Origin: Janthinobacterium rivuli
GTDB taxonomy: Bacteria > Pseudomonadota > Gammaproteobacteria > Burkholderiales > Burkholderiaceae_D
Direction of reading: 5' to 3'
DNA: 64,000 nt
Assembly (NCBI RefSeq): GCF_009208735.1
Contig: NZ_WFLJ01000004.1
Span: 62,001-126,000, forward strand
Shown: in pieces, positions 58,218 through 64,000 of the stretch
Layout: every line of letters begins with the position of its first letter
Numbering within the stretch: position 1 is the stretch's first letter
Notes under the pieces: generated by a model
What the model was told of the DNA's origin: nothing
The model's database searches: none
Seen by the model: only the letters and a program-made list of their open reading frames with translations
Made by a program: the position numbers and the translations under genes

Positions 58218-58572
58218 GTTGCAAATCCTTCAGTAAATCGGCCGGCGCCGCGACGCTGACGCTGCCTTGTGGCACGGGAAACACGGAAGCCAGCTGGCCA
58301 TTGCTCGCCATGCCAGGCAGCCACTTGTTCAGAAAATCGTCGAGCGCGATGGCGCGCGGCTGGCAATGCTCCCAGTCACCGCTGGCGCACGCTTGCGCGA
58401 ATGCCGCTTCCGGCCAGAACGGGATGGCCACCTTGGCGCCGACTTGCGCCGTGGCCCAGCCATCGCGGTGCAAGCCCCACACTTCTTGCGTATCGGCTAC
58501 CTTGCGCACAAAGTAGGCATGGCGTTCGGCGGACGGCAGCCCCGCCACCTGCTTGAATTTGTCAGGATGCAT
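58195..58572 (-). CDS. DUF2750-family protein
   Basis: 125 residues. AERHAYFVRKVADTQEVWGLHRDGWA and IALDDFLNKWLPGM are typical of DUF2750. Such proteins are of unknown function and frequently sit among immunity-like genes. It overlaps both neighbours by a few bases, so the four small genes are tightly coupled. Confidence 0.8.
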   Translation of the reverse strand: MHPDKFKQVAGLPSAERHAYFVRKVADTQEVWGLHRDGWATAQVGAKVAIPFWPEAAFAQACASGDWEHCQPRAIALDDFLNKWLPGMASNGQLASVFPVPQGSVSVAAPADLLKDLQHESEQYE

Positions 58573-58846
58573 GGTCGTTCCCTGCCTCGTCCCATACCCG
58601 CAACTGTGGCGTGCACCAGCCCGTCACCATGTCGAGGGCGTCCAGTATCCCGTCTTCCAGCGGCCCCTCCTGCGCGCCGTTCTGCATAGACGGGCGCAGT
58701 TCCTGCAGCAAGGCGGCCACTTGCGCCGCCGTCACGCCGCAATCCTTGTAGCGCAGCAAGATGGCGCGCAGCGTCAATAACCCCGCCCTGGCGTCGAGCG
58801 CGGCCACCAAGTCCCTGTCAATATCAGCGATGATGGTGTGCGCCAT
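58562..58846 (-). CDS. Hypothetical immunity-like small protein
   Basis: 94 residues, soluble, acidic. LRAILLRYKDCGVTAAQVAALLQELR and LDALDMVTGWCTPQLRVW are features often seen in small proteins found with toxin or immunity loci, but I cannot name the family. The start at 58846 lies 2 bases from the stop of the Imm1-like gene. Confidence 0.65.
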   Translation of the reverse strand: MAHTIIADIDRDLVAALDARAGLLTLRAILLRYKDCGVTAAQVAALLQELRPSMQNGAQEGPLEDGILDALDMVTGWCTPQLRVWDEAGNDHAS

Positions 58847-58847
58847 C

Positions 58848-59237
58848 TCAATCCGCCTCCCAGGCGATGGCGGCCGGCCGCGCGCCGTCCGTCCTGAAAA
58901 AGGCGAGAAAGGCACGCTCGCATAGGTCCACCTCCACGCACCAGCTTTCCGGATACACATCCACCTGGCCATTGGCCAGCAGGTAGCTGCATTCCCCCGC
59001 TTCCTCCTCGTCACCCAGCGAGTGGAAACTCAGGTCGTCCTGCCCTGACAGATACATCAGCCAGGCGTTGCCGCCATTGCGCAGCATGCACAGGGCCGGC
59101 CCCTGTTCCGCGTCCGTGGCCAGGGTCAGCCACAGTTCGCACTGGGCCAGGGCGCGCGCTTCCGTCAGCGCCTGTTCCAGCGCAAGAAGATTGTCGACGG
59201 CGCGCGCCTCGCCATGCAGATTCAATTCCATCGTCAT
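58848..59237 (-). CDS. Imm1-like immunity protein
   Basis: 129 residues. The pattern of small beta strands ending YPESWCVEVDLCERAFLAFFRTDGARPAAIAWEAD resembles the Imm1 family of polymorphic-toxin immunity proteins, where a Pro-x2-P-type region is followed by an A-F-x2-F-x2-TGxRP motif; here the TGARP form is conserved. GGGAG is 6 bases before the ATG. The start overlaps the sulP stop (ATGA). No matching toxin is seen in the window. Confidence 0.65.
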   Translation of the reverse strand: MTMELNLHGEARAVDNLLALEQALTEARALAQCELWLTLATDAEQGPALCMLRNGGNAWLMYLSGQDDLSFHSLGDEEEAGECSYLLANGQVDVYPESWCVEVDLCERAFLAFFRTDGARPAAIAWEAD

Positions 59238-60874
59238 GTCTTGCTCCCGCTCAAATCGTTTGTCGCCAGCGCCGTGCTCAGGTAGAGCTTGCCGCTCAGA
59301 TCTTTCAATAAACTGCTCTGGCGCAAGCGGTCCATCACGGGACCTTTCACTTCAGCCAGGTTCAAGCTGATGCCGCGCTTGGCCAGCGCGCCATTGAGTT
59401 CGATCAAGCCCAGCAAGGCCGTGCTGTCGATCTGGTTGACGGCCGACAGCACCAGCACCAGATGACGCGCCGTCGGGTGGCCGCGCAATTCGTCTTCCAC
59501 CCTCTCCGTCACCGCCTCGACATTGCCAAAGAACAGGCCGGCATCTATGCGCAGCAGCAAAACGTCCGGCAGGGTTTGCGCCTCGTAGCGCTCCACGTTG
59601 CGGAAGTGCTCGCTATTCGGGATACGTCCCAGCACGGCGATGTGCGGACGGCTGGCGCGCCAGATCAAGGTGCCCATCGACAACAGCACGCCGATCACCA
59701 CGCCCGCTTCCACGCCCAGCACCAGCACGCCGGCCGTCGTCGCCAGCAGGGCCAGCGCATCGCTGCGGTCGTAGCGCCACGACAGTTTCAAGGTATCCCA
59801 GTCCAGCAGGCTGGACACGGCAAAGATGATGGTGGCCGCCAGCACGGGCAGCGGCAGCAGAGCCAGCCAGCCCGTGGGCGCCACCAGCGCCAGCGCCAGC
59901 AGGCCGGCCGTGATGATGCTGGCCAAGGGGGTGTTGGCGCCCGCCTGGAAATTGACGGCCGAGCGCGAAATCGACCCGGTGACGGGAAAGCCGCCCGACA
60001 GCGCGCTGGCCACGTTGGCCGCGCCCAGACCCAGCAGTTCACGGTTCGTATGCAGTTTTTCGCCCCGTTTTTGCGCCAGGGTCTGGGCGGCGGACATGCT
60101 CATCAGGAAGATGATGAAGGCGATCAGCAGCGCCGGCGACAGCAGGGTGCGCCAATGGGCGCCGGAGGTGGCCAGGTTCAGGCCCGGCAAACCGCTGGGC
60201 ACGTGGCCCGTCGTTTGCACGCCCATCGCTTCCAGGCCGCCGTAGGCGACGAGCGCGATGCCGGTCAGCACCAGCGCCATCGGCGCCAGGCGCGCGCCCA
60301 CGTCGGCCGCCACCGGGTTCAAGCCGCAGCGCTGCAGCACGCGCGACGCGTAGCGCTTGGACAGCCACAGGAACAGCAGGCCGGACAGCCCCAGCACGAG
60401 GCTGGGCGCATGCCAGTGGGGCAGCGTCGCCCCCAGCAAGGGCGCGATCTGGCCCCAGATGATCAGGATGGCCGCGCCATTGCTGAAACCGCTGATCACG
60501 GGGCGCGACAGGAAACTGGCCATGAAGCCCAGGCGCAGCACGCCGCACAGCAGCAGGACGAGGCCGCTGATAAAGGCCAACTGGGCGGCCAGCACGATGT
60601 ACAGGGAGGAACCGGGGTCGGCCAGCGGCGCCAGCGCGGCGGCCGTCATCAGCGAGACGATGGCCATGGGGCCCACCGATTGCGTCATGCTGCTGCCGAA
60701 CAAGGCGTACAGCACGGGCGGCAGGATGCTGGCGTAGATGCCCACCACGGGCGGCAAGCCGGCCACCAGCGCGTAAGCCATGCCTTGCGGCACCATCATC
60801 ATGGCGACCACGATACCGGCGGTGATGTCTCCGGCCAACAGAGGACGCCGGTATTGCCTGAGCCAGAGCAGCAT
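59234..60874 (-). CDS. SulP-family anion transporter with STAS domain
   Basis: 546 residues. A SulP core of about 10-14 helices (LLAGDITAGIVVAMMMVPQGMAYALVAGLPPVVGIYAS near the start) ends in a cytoplasmic STAS domain (about 430-530, with LSAVNQIDSTALLGLIELNGALAKRGI). It transports sulfate, bicarbonate or another anion by symport. AGGA is 6 bases before the ATG at 60874; the longer frame upstream is not used. It heads an operon with the four small genes. Confidence 0.92.
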   Translation of the reverse strand: MLLWLRQYRRPLLAGDITAGIVVAMMMVPQGMAYALVAGLPPVVGIYASILPPVLYALFGSSMTQSVGPMAIVSLMTAAALAPLADPGSSLYIVLAAQLAFISGLVLLLCGVLRLGFMASFLSRPVISGFSNGAAILIIWGQIAPLLGATLPHWHAPSLVLGLSGLLFLWLSKRYASRVLQRCGLNPVAADVGARLAPMALVLTGIALVAYGGLEAMGVQTTGHVPSGLPGLNLATSGAHWRTLLSPALLIAFIIFLMSMSAAQTLAQKRGEKLHTNRELLGLGAANVASALSGGFPVTGSISRSAVNFQAGANTPLASIITAGLLALALVAPTGWLALLPLPVLAATIIFAVSSLLDWDTLKLSWRYDRSDALALLATTAGVLVLGVEAGVVIGVLLSMGTLIWRASRPHIAVLGRIPNSEHFRNVERYEAQTLPDVLLLRIDAGLFFGNVEAVTERVEDELRGHPTARHLVLVLSAVNQIDSTALLGLIELNGALAKRGISLNLAEVKGPVMDRLRQSSLLKDLSGKLYLSTALATNDLSGSKT

Positions 60875-61053
60875 GAATGATCCTGAAATCTGAAAACCGA
60901 AGCCTATCATGCGACGAGGCCGGCTGACAGGGGGACGATCAATGTCCGGGGTGGACGATGGCGGCACGCCCCGCTTGCGCCACTCTGTTAGCGAGCGCAC
61001 CGTCAGGCGCGCGCGCCCCGCAGATACTGGAGTCCAGCATCCGGGAGGCCAGC

Positions 61054-62043
61054 ATGAATGAGAACAAGGATCCGTCCGCAGGTAACTTGCAGCGCAGCAT
61101 ACAGCAGGAGCAAGATCAGAAAGATAAACAGCCCGATGCCGCCAAGCCAGGCAAACGGGACAGCAAGCCGCCCGTGCAGACGGGCAGCCGCAGCCAGCCG
61201 GCCCCTCCCCTGCCCGCCCAGCACCTGGACAAGCCCGGCATCGAAGCACAGATGCCATTGAAGCCCCGTTTCCTGGCGCCCGACTACTGCGGCAGCGGCA
61301 AGCTGGCCGGCATGGTGGCCATCATCACGGGCGGCGATTCGGGCATCGGCCGCGCCGTGGCCGTGCTGTACGCGCGCGAAGGGGCCGACGTCGCCATCAT
61401 CTACCTGAACGAACACGCGGACGCCCACGAAACGAAGCGTTACGTGGAAGCGGAAGGCCAGAGCTGCCTGTTGATCGCCGGCGACGTGCGCGAGCAGGGT
61501 TTTTGCCAGGACGCCGTGCGTCAGGTACTGGACAAGTTCAACCACATCGACGTGCTGGTCAACAACGCCGCCTTCCAGGAACATGCGGAGTCCTTGCTGG
61601 ACCTGAGCGAGGAACGCTTCGACCTCACCATGAAAACCAATGTCTACGGTTACTTTCACATGGCCAAGGCCGTGCTGCCCCATTTGCAGCGCGGTGCCTC
61701 CATCATCAACACGGGCTCCGTGACGGGCTTGCATGGCTCGAAGCACCTGCTCGACTATTCCACCACCAAGGGCGCCATCCATGCGTTCACCATGGCGCTG
61801 GCCGGCAACTTGCTGGACAAGGGCATCCGCGTCAACGCCATCGCGCCCGGGCCCGTCTGGACACCGCTCAATCCGGCCGACAAGTCGCCCGAGGATATCC
61901 AGAAATTCGGCGCGGACACGGACATGCGCCGCCCGGCCCAGCCGGAAGAACTGTCGCCCGCCTACGTCTTCCTGGCTTCGCCCGCCTGTTCCAGCTACAT
62001 CAGCGGCATCGTCCTGCCCGTCACCGGCAGCGTGGGGGAGTAG
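61054..62043 (+). CDS. Short-chain dehydrogenase/reductase with long N-terminal tail (YghA type)
   Basis: 329 residues. The first about 85 residues are polar and rich in Lys, Gln and Pro; then the Rossmann core with TGGDSGIGRA (about 95-104), NNAA near 175, and catalytic Ser-Tyr-Lys in INTGSVTGLHGSKHLLDYSTTKGAIHAFT. It ends ISGIVLPVTGSVGE. NADP(H)-dependent oxidoreductase of unknown substrate. GGGAGG sits 6 bases before the ATG. Ku starts 3 bases after its stop. Confidence 0.9.
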   Translation: MNENKDPSAGNLQRSIQQEQDQKDKQPDAAKPGKRDSKPPVQTGSRSQPAPPLPAQHLDKPGIEAQMPLKPRFLAPDYCGSGKLAGMVAIITGGDSGIGRAVAVLYAREGADVAIIYLNEHADAHETKRYVEAEGQSCLLIAGDVREQGFCQDAVRQVLDKFNHIDVLVNNAAFQEHAESLLDLSEERFDLTMKTNVYGYFHMAKAVLPHLQRGASIINTGSVTGLHGSKHLLDYSTTKGAIHAFTMALAGNLLDKGIRVNAIAPGPVWTPLNPADKSPEDIQKFGADTDMRRPAQPEELSPAYVFLASPACSSYISGIVLPVTGSVGE

Positions 62044-62046
62044 GCG

Positions 62047-62922
62047 ATGGCGCGCGCACTATGGAAAGGCGCCATCAGCTTCGGCCTCGTGCATATCCCC
62101 GTCGAGCTGATTTCCGCCAGCCTCGACCATGAACTGGACTTGTCCATGCTGGACCGGCGCGACTTCGCGCCCATCGGCTACAAGCGCTACAACAAGACGA
62201 CGGGCAAGGAAGTCGAGTGGGACGACATCATCAAGGGCTATGAATACAAAACGGATGAGTACGTCGTGCTGTCCGAGGAAGATTTGAGACAGGCCAATGT
62301 GAAGGCCACGCAAACCATCGCCATCCACACCTTTGTCGATGCCGTCGAGGTGCCGCTGACCTTTTACGAGCATCCGTATTATCTGCTGCCCGCCAAGGGT
62401 GGCGAGAAAGTCTATGCCTTGCTGCGCGAAACCTTGCGCAAGGCCAATAAAGTGGGCATCGCCAGCGTGGTCATGCGCACCAAGCAGCATTTGTGCGCAC
62501 TCGTGTGCGTGGGCGACGCCATCGTGCTCAACACCCTGCGCTATGCCGATGAAATCCGCCCCACGGATGACCTGGACTTGCCCGCCAGCAGCCTGAAGGC
62601 GGCCGGCATCACCGACAAGGAACTCAAGATGGCCCTGTCGCTGGTGGACGGCATGAGCGAAGCGTGGGAACCCGGCCAATATCACGACAGCTACCGCGAA
62701 GACGTGCTGGCGCTGGTCAAGAAAAAAATCAAGGCAAGGCAGACCAAGACCATCACCGCGCCCGCGCCCGAACCGGCAGAAGAGCACGGCAGCAATGTGA
62801 TCGATCTGGTCGCCCTGCTGCAGCAAAGCCTGGGCAAGAAAGCGCCCGCGGCGCCGGCCCGCAAGCGCGCGGCCTCGCCCCCTGCCCGCAAGCCGGCACC
62901 AGCCAGGCGCAAGGCGGCCTGA
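62047..62922 (+). CDS. ku: Non-homologous end-joining protein Ku
   Basis: 291 residues. MARALWKGAISFGLVHIPVELISAS and the core beta-barrel segments (LLRETLRKANKVGIASVVMRTKQHLCAL) are typical of bacterial Ku. The C-terminus after about 230 is a basic Lys/Ala/Pro tail as usual in the family. Ku binds DNA ends and recruits the polymerase-ligase LigD; no ligD is seen in this window. It is 3 bases after the SDR gene, so both probably come from one message. Confidence 0.95.
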   Translation: MARALWKGAISFGLVHIPVELISASLDHELDLSMLDRRDFAPIGYKRYNKTTGKEVEWDDIIKGYEYKTDEYVVLSEEDLRQANVKATQTIAIHTFVDAVEVPLTFYEHPYYLLPAKGGEKVYALLRETLRKANKVGIASVVMRTKQHLCALVCVGDAIVLNTLRYADEIRPTDDLDLPASSLKAAGITDKELKMALSLVDGMSEAWEPGQYHDSYREDVLALVKKKIKARQTKTITAPAPEPAEEHGSNVIDLVALLQQSLGKKAPAAPARKRAASPPARKPAPARRKAA

Positions 62923-62966
62923 AGCACCCGTGCCTGCACAGGAGGCTCGTCAATCATATAAATGCA

Positions 62967-62995
62967 TTGACTTTGATCAAGCTTCTCGCTACGTT
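62967..62995 (+). promoter_or_regulatory. Probable sigma-70 promoter for the multi-PAS sensor gene
   Basis: TTGACT, 17-base spacer, TACGTT, about 50 bases before the start at 63044. Confidence 0.55.
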
Positions 62996-63043
62996 ATGCA
63001 CAGGCCTGCCGCCCGGCAAGCCCTGTCATGCGTGCGGAAAAAA

Positions 63044-64000
63044 ATGGATGCCGAGTTAGATCAGCTTATCCTCAGCGGCGCCCCTGGCGGCGTTGTCATC
63101 ACGAACGAAGACCATGCCGTCGTGCGCTGGACGGCCGGGGCGCAGCGCATATTCGGCTATGCCGGCGAGGAAGCGCTGGGCCGCACGCTGTGGGAACTGA
63201 TCTCGCTGCCGGGACAGGCCGAAGCGGCCCAGCTGATCGATGAGCAGCTGACCCTGCAAGGCAGCTACGACCGCGAATCGCTGCGGCGCCGCAAGGATGG
63301 TGAACTCATCTACGTCGACGTGGCGTGCCAGGCCGCGCACGCGGCGCCGGACGGCCCCCGCTACCTGATTTCCACCATGAAGGACACGACCTTGCTGAAG
63401 GCGGCGCGCGACGCCCAGTTCGTCGACGTGCGTTACCGCGTGTTGTTCGAATCGACGCCGGACAGCGTCATCATGGTCAATGCCACGGGCGCCATCGTGC
63501 TGGCCAACCAGCAGGCGCAGCGCCTGTTCGGCTACGCGGAAGGCGAATTGAGCGGCAGGCAAATCGATACCCTGTTGCCGCAACGCCTGCGCCATGCGCA
63601 CGTGGCCCACCGCGCGCGTTATTTCGACCAGCCGCGCACGCGCACCATGGGTGCCGACCTGGAATTGCTGGGCTTGCGCAAGGACAACGTCGAGTTCCCC
63701 GTGGAAATCAGCCTCTCGCCGATCCAGACGGAGATCGGCACCTTCGTCATCAGCGCCATCCGCGACGTCAGCGACCGCCGCCGTGCCGAACAGAAGTTCC
63801 GCGGCCTGCTCGAATCGGCGCCGGACGCCATCGTCATCGTCAACGGCGATGGCGAGATCGTGCTCGTCAATTCGCAGACGGAACGCCTGTTCGGCTATTC
63901 GCGCGCGGAATTGCTGGGACGCAACGTGGAAGTGCTGATCCCGGCCCGCTACGCGATTGACCACCCGCAGCACCGCCAGGCCTTTTCCGAGGCGCCGCGC
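63044..64000 (+). CDS. Multi-PAS sensor protein (C-terminus outside window)
   Basis: 319 residues are visible and the frame runs off the window end. Three PAS domains stand in series: about 8-125 (GVVITNEDHAVVRWTAGAQRIFGY), about 140-255 (SVIMVNATGAIVLANQQAQRLFGY) and from about 265 (AIVIVNGDGEIVLVNSQTERLFGY). The second and third are close repeats. No membrane segment is seen, so sensing is cytoplasmic. The effector domain, probably a histidine kinase or GGDEF, is not in view. The ATG at 63044 follows GCGGAAAAA. Confidence 0.9.
   Translation, partial: MDAELDQLILSGAPGGVVITNEDHAVVRWTAGAQRIFGYAGEEALGRTLWELISLPGQAEAAQLIDEQLTLQGSYDRESLRRRKDGELIYVDVACQAAHAAPDGPRYLISTMKDTTLLKAARDAQFVDVRYRVLFESTPDSVIMVNATGAIVLANQQAQRLFGYAEGELSGRQIDTLLPQRLRHAHVAHRARYFDQPRTRTMGADLELLGLRKDNVEFPVEISLSPIQTEIGTFVISAIRDVSDRRRAEQKFRGLLESAPDAIVIVNGDGEIVLVNSQTERLFGYSRAELLGRNVEVLIPARYAIDHPQHRQAFSEAPR

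Overview
The window looks like chromosomal DNA of a GC-rich betaproteobacterium of the Oxalobacteraceae, most like Janthinobacterium or a close relative. This is inferred from gene content and protein character, not from a database search. The supporting signs are the thrS-infC-rpmI-rplT-pheS-pheT-ihfA-merR order, a ureDABCEFGJ urease set, many c-di-GMP and two-component proteins, and a type VI secretion (T6SS) block. No insertion sequence, prophage, integrase or CRISPR array was seen.

Layout. 1-3.0 kb: a Ser/Thr protein kinase (cut by the window edge) behind an unusual zinc-ribbon/coiled-coil protein. 3.3-6.2 kb: small envelope proteins, a CorA-type transporter and an Rnk/GreA-type regulator. 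6.8-16 kb: a GGDEF-EAL protein, release factor 3, a chemoreceptor, a Crp/Fnr-type regulator with a structured leader, and a NarL/NarX-type two-component pair. 16.2-24.5 kb (minus strand): the translation operon with infC starting at a non-AUG codon, preceded by two identical tRNA-Val genes under a near-consensus promoter. 24.7-31.9 kb: an acyltransferase, an M14-type deacylase, a guanidine-II riboswitch controlling two SMR exporters, an ArsR regulator with a clear operator and an old yellow enzyme, and a PlsC-like acyltransferase. 31.9-37.6 kb (minus): the complete urease operon, with a sigma-54 promoter and an NtrC-like site upstream. 37.7-47.1 kb (minus): a DUF885 protein and three large signalling proteins. 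47.3-57.5 kb: a partial T6SS locus with the baseplate genes tssK, tssF and tssG, PAAR, VgrG, a lipase-like effector and a Tli4-like immunity protein. 57.5-64 kb: an acetyltransferase, a SulP transporter followed by four small genes (one Imm1-like, one DUF2750, one frameshifted), an SDR, Ku and a multi-PAS sensor that runs off the window.

How the parts work together. The urease operon appears wired to nitrogen limitation (NtrC/sigma-54). The two SMR pumps appear wired to guanidinium. The ArsR-OYE pair looks like an electrophile or oxidant response. In the T6SS block, VgrG, effector and immunity genes overlap or abut and probably form one cargo unit. Base composition drops sharply from the effector into the first half of the immunity gene, which suggests module exchange.

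The less explained items are the zinc-ribbon/coiled-coil partner of the kinase, the C-terminal tail shared by two adjacent sensor kinases, the small-gene cluster behind SulP, and the hairpin-rich leader of the Crp/Fnr-type gene.
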